Assembly: GCA_902512655.1 (NCBI GenBank)
Contig: CABXJR010000004.1
Span: 1-47,314, forward strand
Length of the DNA stretch: 47,314 nucleotides
Reading direction: 5' to 3'
DNA from: an uncultured SAR86 cluster bacterium
GTDB taxonomy: Bacteria > Pseudomonadota > Gammaproteobacteria > Magnimaribacterales > D2472
Under the pieces are notes generated by a model. That model was not told the DNA's origin, did not search any database, and saw only the letters and a list, made by a program, of their open reading frames with translations. Made by a program: the position numbers and the translations under genes. How positions within the stretch are numbered: position 1 is the stretch's first letter; each line of letters begins with the position of its first letter. Below are positions 26,131 to 34,736 of the stretch, one piece after another.

Positions 26131-27375
26131 ATGAAAAAATATATTTACATCGCCCTGTCAATCTTAGTCATGTTGCCAGTGAAGGCAAAAATTGAAATCC
26201 TTGATAGGGTTGCAATTATTGTTGGTGAAGGGGTTGTTCTTGAATCACAGGTTAAAAGCATGCTTGACAACATAGAACAAAGATATCAAGAGCAAGGTGC
26301 TCCTATGCCTCCCAAAGAAATTATCATGGAGCAGATTCATGAACGCCTTATTATTGAAGAGCTTCAATTGCAATTAGCTAATAGAGCTGGGGTAAGGGTA
26401 AGCGATGGGGAGTTGAATAATGCATTTGAAAGAATCGCAGCAAATAATAATTTAAACTTAGAAGAGTTCATTCAAACTTTGGAAGTAGAGGGAGAATCAT
26501 ATGAATCTTTAAGATCACAAGTTAGAAAAGAGATGGTAATTCAGAGAGTTCAGCAAGGCAAGGTTAGCCAAGAAATAAATATCACAGAACAGGAATTAGA
26601 AGGGTTCTTGCAGACAGATATAGCAACAAGGGAGCTGTCCCCAGAATTATTTTTAAGGCAAATACTTGTCTCAAATAATGAGTTAGCAAACAAAATTTTA
26701 AATCAAATAGCTGAAGGTGAAGAGTTTGCTGAGCTTGCCAAGCAATACTCAACAAATAGTTTAGCTAGCAAAGGTGGTGAAATGGGTTGGAGAAATCTTG
26801 CTGACTTACCCAGCCTTTTTGCAATCGAGCTAAAAAATAAAAAGAAGGGATATATATCAAGCCCATTAAAGGGTGGGTCTGGTTTTTACATATTAAAGAT
26901 AGATGATAAACGTGGCGACCTTGTACGCTTTGAAGAACAATGGTCAGCCAAGCATATATTAATGATGCCAACCAAGTTAAGAGATAAAACATTCACCAAA
27001 AAAGAGTTAGAAGAAGTAAGAGTGAGAGCTTTAGAGGGCCAAGATTTCTCTTTGCTAGCAAAAGAATTCTCTGAAGACCCGGGTTCTGCCAGTAGAGGTG
27101 GCGATCTAGACTGGTTGAGTATTGGTGAAACTGCACCAGCTTTTGAAAAAATGATGCTTGAAACACCGCTAATGGAGTTCTCACCAGTTTTTGAATCTGA
27201 ATTTGGATTTCATTTCCTCCAAGTTCTTGGCAAAAGAACGGAGGACCTTACAGAAGAAATGATAAAAGATAGAGCTTATGGGATTTTATTTTCTCAAAAA
27301 TATGACGAGGAACTAGAGAATACCCTCAGAACTATGAGAGCAGAAGCCTTTGTAGAATTTAAAGAACTAGATTGA
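26131..27375 (+). CDS. surA: periplasmic chaperone / peptidyl-prolyl isomerase SurA
   Basis: 414 residues. Signal peptide ends at VKA-K; SurA_N chaperone domain at about 20-140 (ILDRVAIIVGEGVVLESQV), then two parvulin-type PPIase domains, the first containing GGEMGWRNLADLP and the second GGDLDWLSIGETAPAF, and a short C-terminal tail. SurA escorts outer-membrane barrels such as LptD to the BAM complex. The stop overlaps the TTG start of pdxA by four bases. Confidence 0.97.
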   Translation: MKKYIYIALSILVMLPVKAKIEILDRVAIIVGEGVVLESQVKSMLDNIEQRYQEQGAPMPPKEIIMEQIHERLIIEELQLQLANRAGVRVSDGELNNAFERIAANNNLNLEEFIQTLEVEGESYESLRSQVRKEMVIQRVQQGKVSQEINITEQELEGFLQTDIATRELSPELFLRQILVSNNELANKILNQIAEGEEFAELAKQYSTNSLASKGGEMGWRNLADLPSLFAIELKNKKKGYISSPLKGGSGFYILKIDDKRGDLVRFEEQWSAKHILMMPTKLRDKTFTKKELEEVRVRALEGQDFSLLAKEFSEDPGSASRGGDLDWLSIGETAPAFEKMMLETPLMEFSPVFESEFGFHFLQVLGKRTEDLTEEMIKDRAYGILFSQKYDEELENTLRTMRAEAFVEFKELD

Positions 27376-28355
27376 AGCAGCTTTTATATTCCCATGGTGA
27401 GCCAGCTGGCATAGGTGTAGATATAATTCTGTATCTGTCAAAATTAAAATTTTGGGAAGAGATAAATGTCCCTTTGGTCTGTATTGCTGATGGCAAAATT
27501 TTAGAATCAAGATCCAAAATTCTTGGGCTTAAACTCAAGTTTATAGAATTACAAAAACTTGAAGAAGCTAAAAAAAATAAAACTGGCTTAGTGCAATATA
27601 TAAAAATCGCAGATTGCAAAGACCCTAATCCTGGAAAACTAAATCCAAGCAATGCAAAATATGTAATTAGAAATTTAGACTTTGGGATTAAAGAAGCAAC
27701 AAAAAGTAAGAAAATTGGGTTAGTAACTGGTCCAATTCAAAAAAGCAATATTATAGATGGGGGATTTAAAAGCTTTCAAGGTCATACCGAGTGGATCCAA
27801 AAGAAGACTAAATCTAGTAATGTGGTTATGCTCCTTTCTTCAAAGAAAATTAAAGTTGCACTTGCTACGACTCATATTCCATTGGCCAAAGTTACAAAAA
27901 ATATTCAAAAAGCAAGATTGGTTAAGATAATCCAGATCCTACATTCGGGTCTAAAAAATAAACTTAAAATTAAGCACCCTACAATAACTGTCCTAGGATT
28001 AAATCCACATGCTGGTGAAAACGGAAAAATGGGTGAAGAAGAGATCAAAAAAATTAATCCAGCGGTAAAATCTTGCAGAGATATGGGCATCAATGCCTCA
28101 TACGCCATTTCAGCTGATACTGCTTTCAATCGAGAAAAGTTGAAGGAAACTGATGCTTATCTTGCCATGTATCATGATCAAGCCTTACCAGTCTTAAAAG
28201 CCTTGAGCTTTGGTGGAGCGGTAAATATTACGCTGGGAACTTCTATTGTAAGAACTTCTGTAGATCACGGGACAGCATTAGATATTGCTGGAAAAATCAA
28301 GCCAAATCTTGGATCAATCAAACAAGCAATTAAATCAGCAGAAACTCAGCTTTAA
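27372..28355 (+). CDS. pdxA: 4-hydroxythreonine-4-phosphate dehydrogenase
   Basis: 327 residues, NAD-dependent step of DXP-dependent vitamin B6 synthesis. Motifs: HGEPAGIG at the N-terminus, GHTEWI, ATTHIPLAKV, LGLNPHAGENGKMGEEE, ADTAF, and the metal-binding YHDQALPVLKAL and TSVDHGTALDIAG. The start codon is TTG inside the surA stop region, so translation is probably coupled. The stop overlaps the rsmA ATG by one base. Confidence 0.96.
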   Translation: MKQLLYSHGEPAGIGVDIILYLSKLKFWEEINVPLVCIADGKILESRSKILGLKLKFIELQKLEEAKKNKTGLVQYIKIADCKDPNPGKLNPSNAKYVIRNLDFGIKEATKSKKIGLVTGPIQKSNIIDGGFKSFQGHTEWIQKKTKSSNVVMLLSSKKIKVALATTHIPLAKVTKNIQKARLVKIIQILHSGLKNKLKIKHPTITVLGLNPHAGENGKMGEEEIKKINPAVKSCRDMGINASYAISADTAFNREKLKETDAYLAMYHDQALPVLKALSFGGAVNITLGTSIVRTSVDHGTALDIAGKIKPNLGSIKQAIKSAETQL

Positions 28356-29122
28356 TGAATGATAGAACTCATAGACGAAAGCTAGGTCAAAACTATCTTA
28401 TTGATCCGGTTATTTTATTTGAAATAGAAAGAGCAATCAGCCCTCAAAAAAATAATCTTTTTTTCGAGATTGGTCCTGGAACAGGCGCCCTAACTGATCA
28501 CTTGATGGGTCACAACAGAAAAATAATAGCCATGGACCTTGATCAAAAAAATATAATTACCCTCTCAGAAAAATTTCCAAAAGCTGAGCATGAGTTTATT
28601 CATGGTGACGTGCTAAAAGGGTCTTTGGACTTTTTACACAAAGCTAAGCACAGGGTTGTGGGGAATCTTCCATACAATATTTCTACACAAATAATTATTA
28701 AGTTAATCAATTACTTTAATGGAATCGAAGATATGCATTTTTTAGTCCAAAAGGAAGTGGCGCATAGGATCTGTGCTTCAAATCAATCAGGTGATTGGGG
28801 CAGACTCGGGGTAAAGATTGCTGCATTATTTGAAACAGCTATTTTATTTGATGTTCCTCCTGAATCCTTTGATATTAAACCCAAAGTTCAATCTTCATTT
28901 ATCAGGCTCATCCCTCGAGTTAATCCAATGATTCCTTTAAATAAATTCTCAGGGTTTTCAAATTTAGTTGACCAATCTTTTGCCAATAAGAGAAAGGGAA
29001 TTAAGAATAATCTTAAAAAATTAGAAATCAATTTTGAAAAGCTGAATATTAATCCGCTTGCAAGAGCAGAAGAGTTATCTATTGAGGATTTTGTTTCAGT
29101 TTTTCAAACCATAGATCTATAG
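28355..29122 (+). CDS. rsmA: 16S rRNA dimethyladenosine transferase RsmA (KsgA)
   Basis: 255 residues. It dimethylates A1518 and A1519 in 16S rRNA, a late 30S assembly check. The N-terminal KLGQNYLIDPVIL, the SAM site FEIGPGTGALTDHL and the catalytic NLPYNIST (N-L-P-Y) are present, with the small helical C-terminal domain at about 190-255. TAATG start overlap with pdxA; apaH begins immediately after the stop. The apaG gene usually found between rsmA and apaH is absent. Confidence 0.97.
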   Translation: MNDRTHRRKLGQNYLIDPVILFEIERAISPQKNNLFFEIGPGTGALTDHLMGHNRKIIAMDLDQKNIITLSEKFPKAEHEFIHGDVLKGSLDFLHKAKHRVVGNLPYNISTQIIIKLINYFNGIEDMHFLVQKEVAHRICASNQSGDWGRLGVKIAALFETAILFDVPPESFDIKPKVQSSFIRLIPRVNPMIPLNKFSGFSNLVDQSFANKRKGIKNNLKKLEINFEKLNINPLARAEELSIEDFVSVFQTIDL

Positions 29123-29926
29123 ATGAGTACATATGTAATTGGGGATGTGCATGGCTGTTTTGATCAGTTTATTAGCTTATTAGATAAAATTGATTACAAC
29201 AGCCAAGTAGACAAAATTATCCTAACAGGAGATTTAGTAAACAGAGGCCCAGAATCTCTTGCTGTTTTGAATTACTGCATGGCAGATAAGAATATTACCT
29301 CTGTATTGGGCAATCATGATCTTTATTTACTTTACTTGATGAATATTAATCAAGGTAAAGATGAGTTAAAAACAGTGGTTAAAGCAGAAAATAATATGCA
29401 AATTTTTGAATGGCTCATCACACGCCCTCTGCTCATTGAAATTTCTGATCAATCTAATCAAAATAAATTTATTATTACGCATGCAGGTATTCCAGAAATT
29501 TGGTCTATAGAAAAAGCACGGGAACTGGCAGAGGAAGTCTCAACGGCACTGCTTGGAAATGCATCTAAAATACTCCAAGCCATATGGGGGGATGACCCAA
29601 ATATTTGGAATGAATCATTGGAAGGCAATGATAGGTATCGAATTGTTATTAACTACTTAACTAGAATGAGATTTTTAGGCAATGCTGCAAGTCTAGACTT
29701 AAAAAATACAAGCACAAAAGCTACAGAGGGTTTTAAACCCTGGTTTGACTATGATTCTGCAGCCTATCAAAAAAAGAACCAATATTATGTATTTGGTCAT
29801 TGGGCATCTTTAAATGGTCAAACCAATAACCCTCACTTCATTGGTTTGGATACTGGTTGCGTTTGGGAGGGTAATCTTACAGCCCTGAGGGTTGATGATT
29901 TAGAAAAAATTTCGGTACAGTATTAG
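29123..29926 (+). CDS. apaH: diadenosine tetraphosphatase (symmetrical)
   Basis: 267 residues. Cleaves Ap4A to two ADP, and also removes Np4 caps from RNA 5' ends. Metallophosphatase motifs are complete: GDVHGCFDQF, GDLVNRGPESL, LGNHDLYLLY, the later histidines THAGIPEIW and FGHWASLNG, and GLDTGCVWEG. The first base follows the rsmA stop directly, and cca begins one base after its own stop. Confidence 0.97.
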   Translation: MSTYVIGDVHGCFDQFISLLDKIDYNSQVDKIILTGDLVNRGPESLAVLNYCMADKNITSVLGNHDLYLLYLMNINQGKDELKTVVKAENNMQIFEWLITRPLLIEISDQSNQNKFIITHAGIPEIWSIEKARELAEEVSTALLGNASKILQAIWGDDPNIWNESLEGNDRYRIVINYLTRMRFLGNAASLDLKNTSTKATEGFKPWFDYDSAAYQKKNQYYVFGHWASLNGQTNNPHFIGLDTGCVWEGNLTALRVDDLEKISVQY

Positions 29927-29927
29927 C

Positions 29928-30944
29928 ATGAAAGTTTTTCAAGTTGGCGGATCTGTAAGAGACGAGTTGCTTGGGGTTGAGCCTAAGGATCGTGATTGGG
30001 TTGTGGTAAATTCAAGCCCAGAAGAAATGGAAGAAAATGGCTTCAAACCAATAGGTAAAGATTTTCCAGTTTTTTTACATCCAGAAACAAATGAGGAATA
30101 TGCACTGGCTAGAACTGAAAGAAAGTCTGGTGTTGGCTATAAAGGCTTTGAATTTTATTTTGATTCAAGCGTCACGCTTGAAGATGATCTAAAACGAAGA
30201 GACTTCACAATTAATTCTATAGCCAAAGATGAGAATGGAAATATCATTGATCCTTTTGAAGGAAGACTGGATTTACAAAACAAGATATTTAAACATACCT
30301 CACCAGCTTTTGAAGAAGACCCTCTTCGAGTCTTGAGATTTGCAAGATTCAAAGCATATGAGCAACTCCATAAATTCAATCTTCATGAGGAAACAAGGGG
30401 TTATTTTGAAAAGATTATTACATCAAAAGAATTGAAAGACCTTTCACCGGAAAGAGTTTGGATGGAAACTAAAAAGGCTCTTGAAAACAATTTTAGTAAT
30501 GAATTTTTTAAGGCTTTAATTGATTACCATTTAACTGATCCATGGTTTATTGGCTTGAAGAATATTTCTTGTGATGGAGATTTACCGGGACTTAAATGGG
30601 CTGATATGCAAAGAATAAATGGCTTTCAGCTCTGCGCATCCTTGCCAACTCCAAACTCATTTCTAAAAATACAAGAATCTTTAAAACAAGTAATTGATTT
30701 TATTGCCTGCAAAGAGAAATCAGAAAAATTGAAATTAGTTGGAAAGATAAATGTGCATCGTAACTATGAAATATTGATGCGCTTCAAAAAATATAATTTT
30801 TTAAAAGATAATTGGGGCTACTTAGAGAAAATATTTAAATTGGTCATGGCAATGGACTTTTCAGTATTAGTAAACGTTGATGCATCTGAAGTTTCGCATC
30901 AAAAACAATTGCTTTATTATGAAGCCTTAAAAGAGATCATATGA
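29928..30944 (+). CDS. cca: CCA-adding tRNA nucleotidyltransferase
   Basis: 338 residues, class II enzyme that builds or repairs the 3' CCA of tRNA. The catalytic start is QVGGSVRDELLGVEPKDRDWVVV (GGxVRD and DxD), then RRDFTINSIAKD, DPFEGRLDLQNKIFKH, and EEDPLRVLRFARFKA, whose arginines and Glu-Asp choose the incoming nucleotide. It lacks the C-terminal HD phosphohydrolase domain of the 412-residue E. coli protein. The stop overlaps the next gene by four bases. Confidence 0.95.
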   Translation: MKVFQVGGSVRDELLGVEPKDRDWVVVNSSPEEMEENGFKPIGKDFPVFLHPETNEEYALARTERKSGVGYKGFEFYFDSSVTLEDDLKRRDFTINSIAKDENGNIIDPFEGRLDLQNKIFKHTSPAFEEDPLRVLRFARFKAYEQLHKFNLHEETRGYFEKIITSKELKDLSPERVWMETKKALENNFSNEFFKALIDYHLTDPWFIGLKNISCDGDLPGLKWADMQRINGFQLCASLPTPNSFLKIQESLKQVIDFIACKEKSEKLKLVGKINVHRNYEILMRFKKYNFLKDNWGYLEKIFKLVMAMDFSVLVNVDASEVSHQKQLLYYEALKEII

Positions 30945-31666
30945 ATAAAACAATTCTTATCACTGGAGCAGCTAAAAGGATAGGCAAGGAGATGGCCTTA
31001 TCATTTTTTAGTAAAGGTTGGGATATTGTGATTCACTACAATGGCTCAGAAGTAGAAGCTGAAGCACTGGCAGATAAAATGAATTCTGAAAGAAGTAATA
31101 GCGCTATGATTGCCCAAGCAAATCTTGAAAATGCAAATGAAGTTGCAAAATTGGTGGAAAAAACACTATCAAAAAATTCCCGTATTGACGCATTGATTAA
31201 CAATGCCTCGACCTTCTACCCTACTCCAATTGGAACTTTCTCTGAAGAAAGTTGGAATGCTCTTATGGGAAGTAATTTAAAAGCGCCGCTCTTTTTAATT
31301 CAGTCATTTCATAAAGAGCTAGAAAAGAACAAAGGTTTTATTATCAACGTCACTGATATTAATGTTGACAGAGCTTTGGTCAATCATTCAATTTATCTTG
31401 CTGCCAAGTCTGGTTTGCAAACTCTCACAAAGTCCCTAGCAAAAGAATTAGCTCCCAACATTAGAGTTAATGCAATAGCTCCCGGTGCTATCCTGGAGCC
31501 ACCCAATGCAGAATGGACAACAGAGCAAAAAAATAACATTGTTAATGCGGTTCCATTGAAGAGAATGGGAGCTGAGAAAGATATTGTAGATGCGGCAATA
31601 TATCTATCTGAAGCAGAATATGTGACGGGTCAGATATTAAACATAGATGGAGGAAAGTCTCTCTAA
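30941..31666 (+). CDS. SDR oxidoreductase, probable pteridine/dihydromonapterin reductase (FolM-like)
   Basis: 241 residues, classical SDR. The cofactor motif is TGAAKRIGKEMA, with arginine as in pteridine reductases and FolM rather than the usual TGxxxGxG. NNAST and the active-site YLAAKSGLQTLTKSLAKELAP follow, and the end is YVTGQILNIDGGKSL. FolM reduces dihydromonapterin and can supply tetrahydrofolate. The convergent folK-folB pair one kilobase away supports a pterin substrate, but another ketone is possible. Confidence 0.75.
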   Translation: MNKTILITGAAKRIGKEMALSFFSKGWDIVIHYNGSEVEAEALADKMNSERSNSAMIAQANLENANEVAKLVEKTLSKNSRIDALINNASTFYPTPIGTFSEESWNALMGSNLKAPLFLIQSFHKELEKNKGFIINVTDINVDRALVNHSIYLAAKSGLQTLTKSLAKELAPNIRVNAIAPGAILEPPNAEWTTEQKNNIVNAVPLKRMGAEKDIVDAAIYLSEAEYVTGQILNIDGGKSL

Positions 31667-32739
31667 TGAATGACTCTAATGCGAATAATCCAGATGGTAA
31701 TGTACTTTTTTCAGGAACCATGGAAGTTGCCGAGAACCTTAAGTTTAATGAGTCGGGCTTACAAGAGTGGTTTGGAGACAATATTTCTTCAGCGGGGAAA
31801 ATTTTAAAGATTGCTCAATTTAAAGGCGGTCAATCAAATCCAACATATAAAATTACTACTGAAAAACAGCAATTTGTTCTACGCAGAAAACCACCAGGTG
31901 TCTTATTACCATCTGCTCATGCTGTAGATAGAGAATATAAGGTGATGACTGCTCTTCAACAATCCAGGGTCCCAGTGCCTAAAACTTATGGTCTGTGTGA
32001 AGATGAAGAAGTCATAGGAACGCCTTTTTTTGTCATGGATTTCCTCGATGGCAATATTTATTGGGACTTGTTATTGGGTGATAAATCTCAAACCGAAAGA
32101 TCTGATATTTATGCAAGTAAAAACAATGTAATTGCTCAACTTCATATGGTTGATTATGAATCAGTGGGATTATCTGATTATGGTAAACCTGGCAATTACA
32201 TTGCTAGACAAGTTTCTAGATGGACCAAACAATACATAGCTTCAGAAACTCAGGATATTGCAGCAATGAACAAGCTAATAGATTGGCTTCCATCAAATAT
32301 TCCTGATGAAGATGAGACATCAATTGTGCATGGAGATTATCGACTAGATAACATGGTGTTTAATGCAAATAATAATGTCATGGGTGTTTTAGATTGGGAG
32401 CTTTCAACATTGGGACACCCTATTGCTGACTTTAATTATCATTGTATTAGCTGGAGAAATATTCCTGATCTAGCCGATGAAAAATTCTGTAATGAAAATG
32501 GCATTCCAACTGAAAAAGAATATAGAAATATGTATTCTGAGATTACTGGTAAAAACCTTGATGAGCATTGGGAGTTTTACACTATTTTTAACATCTTTAA
32601 ACTTGCAGGAATCTTACAGGGGATCATGGGCAGAGTTAGAGATGGGACTGCTGCAAGTAAGCATGCCGAAGATCGAGGCAATCAAGTGGCTCCTCTAGCA
32701 GAAGCAGCCTGGGAACTAGTCGAAAAGAACTACAAATAA
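31666..32739 (+). CDS. phosphotransferase family protein (APH fold, ACAD10/11-type)
   Basis: 357 residues. Kinase-like fold with FKGGQSNPTYKITTEKQQFVLRRKPPG as nucleotide-binding N-lobe, IVHGDYRLDNMVF as catalytic loop (Asp as base) and VLDWELSTLGHPIADF as metal-binding site. This subgroup is related to the kinase domain of mammalian ACAD10/ACAD11, which phosphorylate 4-hydroxy fatty acyl-CoAs; bacterial members often sit with acyl-CoA dehydrogenases. None is present here, so the link is only by family. It overlaps the FolM-like gene by one base and converges on folK with a two-base gap. Confidence 0.82.
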   Translation: MNDSNANNPDGNVLFSGTMEVAENLKFNESGLQEWFGDNISSAGKILKIAQFKGGQSNPTYKITTEKQQFVLRRKPPGVLLPSAHAVDREYKVMTALQQSRVPVPKTYGLCEDEEVIGTPFFVMDFLDGNIYWDLLLGDKSQTERSDIYASKNNVIAQLHMVDYESVGLSDYGKPGNYIARQVSRWTKQYIASETQDIAAMNKLIDWLPSNIPDEDETSIVHGDYRLDNMVFNANNNVMGVLDWELSTLGHPIADFNYHCISWRNIPDLADEKFCNENGIPTEKEYRNMYSEITGKNLDEHWEFYTIFNIFKLAGILQGIMGRVRDGTAASKHAEDRGNQVAPLAEAAWELVEKNYK

Positions 32740-32741
32740 AC

Positions 32742-33119
32742 TCATAATAATTCTTCGAGCGGGTCAGAAACAAAACGATATTTAGCTATCTCATAGCTCT
32801 CAAAAAGTATCTCCTCATCATCGTTTAGCTGCAATACAATATCTATATCAAGTGTTCTCGATGAGAATTTTTGAGCATTTCTATCTCTACCATAGCTATC
32901 TTCTATGTCTTTCAGCTTCTTCTTAAGATCTTCAAAGGCAAGAGAAGATACTCCAGAAAAAATAAGATTTAAGAAATCATCTCCATCAAAACCCTCTGCT
33001 TGGGTTTTGTGGATTGAAGAGCACTCTGTTTCGGTAAGAATTTTATTCAGCGCAGAAATAGCCAACTCAAGGTTTGATTCCGGATTAATATTACTTCCAA
33101 GCGAAAGATAGTACTTCAT
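32742..33119 (-). CDS. folK: 7,8-dihydro-6-hydroxymethylpterin pyrophosphokinase, short form
   Basis: 125 residues, about 30 fewer than E. coli HPPK (159). The N-terminal SLGSNINPESNLE, the central FLNLIFSG, and the catalytic GRDRNAQKFSSRTLDIDIV with both metal-binding Asp residues are kept. After that it diverges: the usual PHPR..R.F motif reads ESYEIAKYRFV, and the family C-terminal helix is missing. The pairing with folB (one-base overlap) supports the role of adding pyrophosphate to the pterin before DHPS. Activity of this shortened form is uncertain. Confidence 0.82.
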   Translation of the reverse strand: MKYYLSLGSNINPESNLELAISALNKILTETECSSIHKTQAEGFDGDDFLNLIFSGVSSLAFEDLKKKLKDIEDSYGRDRNAQKFSSRTLDIDIVLQLNDDEEILFESYEIAKYRFVSDPLEELL

Positions 33120-33466
33120 TATCTATGAATAATAACTCCAACATCCTCGGCATGCCTTAATGCACCCGGCTTCGAGACTCTTAACTTAAGTGAATTAACT
33201 TTATATTTAGTCTTTACAAGATCAGCAATGCCTTCTGCCAAAGTTTCTTGCAGTTGAAATTCAGATTCCTCTACAAACTTAATAATTCCTTTGGTAATTT
33301 TTTTATAATCAATAGTATCTTCAATGGCATCTGTTTTTGCAGCTCTCTTGCAATCAAACGCCATCTCTAGATCAATGCTTACTTCTTGGCGAACCTCGCG
33401 CTCCCATCCAAATATTCCTATGATCGTTTGAGCTCTTAGATCTTTAATATAAATGATATCTTGCAT
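33119..33466 (-). CDS. folB: dihydroneopterin aldolase
   Basis: 115 residues, normal length. It converts dihydroneopterin to 6-hydroxymethyl-dihydropterin for folate. Seen: IYIKDLRAQTIIGIFGWEREVRQEVSIDLEM, IDYKKITKGIIKFVEESEFQLQETLAEGIADLV (the catalytic region), and VSKPGALRHAEDVGVII, with alanine and arginine where many members have KPGA(I/L). Starts one base after the tsaD stop and ends on the folK ATG. Confidence 0.95.
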   Translation of the reverse strand: MQDIIYIKDLRAQTIIGIFGWEREVRQEVSIDLEMAFDCKRAAKTDAIEDTIDYKKITKGIIKFVEESEFQLQETLAEGIADLVKTKYKVNSLKLRVSKPGALRHAEDVGVIIHR

Positions 33467-33467
33467 T

Positions 33468-34466
33468 CTATTTCATCCCCAAAGGCCAGCGCGGTCTGGC
33501 ATGCGATTGCAGCTGATGTGTTGCTTCATCTATTTTGAGGCTTCCTAGGTATGCAATCATTGCAGCATTGTCTGTGCAATGCGCAATTGGTGGATATAAA
33601 ACTCTTATATTTAATGATTTCTGGAGAGTAGAAATTTTCTCTCGAAGCAATTTGTTTGCTGCCACTCCTCCAGCCAAAATAATTCCCTCTCTGCCACTGT
33701 CATTTAAAGCTTTAGATATTTTTTTGACTAGCACCTCTGTAGCTGCATGCTGAAAAGATGCGCAAATATCCGCCTGAACTTGCTCAGTGATCTTATTCAG
33801 ATCTTGAACAGCGTAAAGTACTGAAGTCTTTAAACCGCTAAAACTAAAATCATAATCATCGCTATGTAGCATTGGCTGGGGAAACTTAAATTTTTTAGGA
33901 TCACCTTGTTGTGCCATCTTTTCTATCTCTGGACCGCCCGGATAACCCAGACCGATAAGCTTAGCCACTTTATCAAAGGCCTCTCCGACGGCATCATCCC
34001 TAGACTGACCTAGAATCTTATAATCATTCAAGCCCTTTACATCAATAATGAGTGAATGACCCCCAGACACAAGCAATGTTAAAAAAGGAAAATCTAGTTT
34101 ATCTCCACTAAGAAAAGGAGCCATTAAATGACCCTCAAGATGATTAACCGGTATTAATGGTTTATTAAGAGCAAGCGCTAGTCCTTGAGCAAAATTTTCA
34201 CCTATTAACAATGTTCCCAATAATCCAGGACCAGCTGTGTATGCTATTTGATCAATGTTGCTTGAATCTATATCTCCTAAAGCTTTTTTATAAATATGAG
34301 TAATTTTTTGGCAATGATCCCTAGAAGCAAGTTCCGGTATAACACCGCCATACTCTCCGTGAAGCTCTATCTGAGAAAAAACTGCCTCGCCAATCAACCC
34401 TTTATCAGAATCATAAAGAGCAACGGCAGTTTCGTCGCATGATGTTTCAATACCTAAAGTAATCAT
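33468..34466 (-). CDS. tsaD: tRNA N6-threonylcarbamoyladenosine transferase TsaD
   Basis: 332 residues. With TsaB and TsaE it places threonylcarbamoyl on A37 of ANN-decoding tRNAs. ASKHA fold with GIETSCDETAVALYD at the start, the metal-binding NHLEGHL, LVSGGHSLI, and the nucleotide site AGGVAANKLLREK; an iron-binding H..H and D pattern is kept. Divergent from rpsU over 50 bases, the common gammaproteobacterial arrangement. Confidence 0.97.
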   Translation of the reverse strand: MITLGIETSCDETAVALYDSDKGLIGEAVFSQIELHGEYGGVIPELASRDHCQKITHIYKKALGDIDSSNIDQIAYTAGPGLLGTLLIGENFAQGLALALNKPLIPVNHLEGHLMAPFLSGDKLDFPFLTLLVSGGHSLIIDVKGLNDYKILGQSRDDAVGEAFDKVAKLIGLGYPGGPEIEKMAQQGDPKKFKFPQPMLHSDDYDFSFSGLKTSVLYAVQDLNKITEQVQADICASFQHAATEVLVKKISKALNDSGREGIILAGGVAANKLLREKISTLQKSLNIRVLYPPIAHCTDNAAMIAYLGSLKIDEATHQLQSHARPRWPLGMK

Positions 34467-34476
34467 AAAAAAGTTT

Positions 34477-34505
34477 TTGCATTCACTCTATAAAAAGAAT
34501 AAACT
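34477..34505 (+). promoter_or_regulatory. possible sigma-70 promoter for rpsU-yqeY
   Basis: TTGCAT and TAAACT with a 17-base spacer, 3/6 and 4/6 matches, ending 11 bases before the rpsU ATG. The opposite strand of the same 50-base gap offers TTGCTG and TATAGA 16 bases apart for tsaD. Both are weak by sequence. Confidence 0.3.
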
Positions 34506-34516
34506 ACCCAGCAATT

Positions 34517-34735
34517 ATGCCTTCTATAATAATAAAAGATACAGAATACTTCGACGTTGGTCTAAGAAAATTTAAGCGAGCTTGTGAGAAAGCTGCGATC
34601 GTTCCAGAGATCCGCGCTAGAGAATTCTATGAAAAACCAACAGCTGTAAGAAAGAGAAAGATGGCAGCTGCAATCAAACGAGCACACAAAACTAATAGAA
34701 AATTTAGTTTCTCAAGGCAAAGATCCTATCGCTAA
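34517..34735 (+). CDS. rpsU: 30S ribosomal protein S21
   Basis: 72 residues, the expected size. The N-terminal part has [18 protein letters not shown] and the C-terminus is strongly basic ([20 protein letters not shown]...QRSYR). S21 sits near the anti-Shine-Dalgarno end of 16S rRNA. It is usually followed by dnaG and rpoD; here yqeY follows after one base and dnaG-rpoD lie 26 kb away in the opposite direction. Confidence 0.97.
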   Translation: MPSIIIKDTEYFDVGLRKFKRACEKAAIVPEIRAREFYEKPTAVRKRKMAAAIKRAHKTNRKFSFSRQRSYR

Positions 34736-34736
34736 T

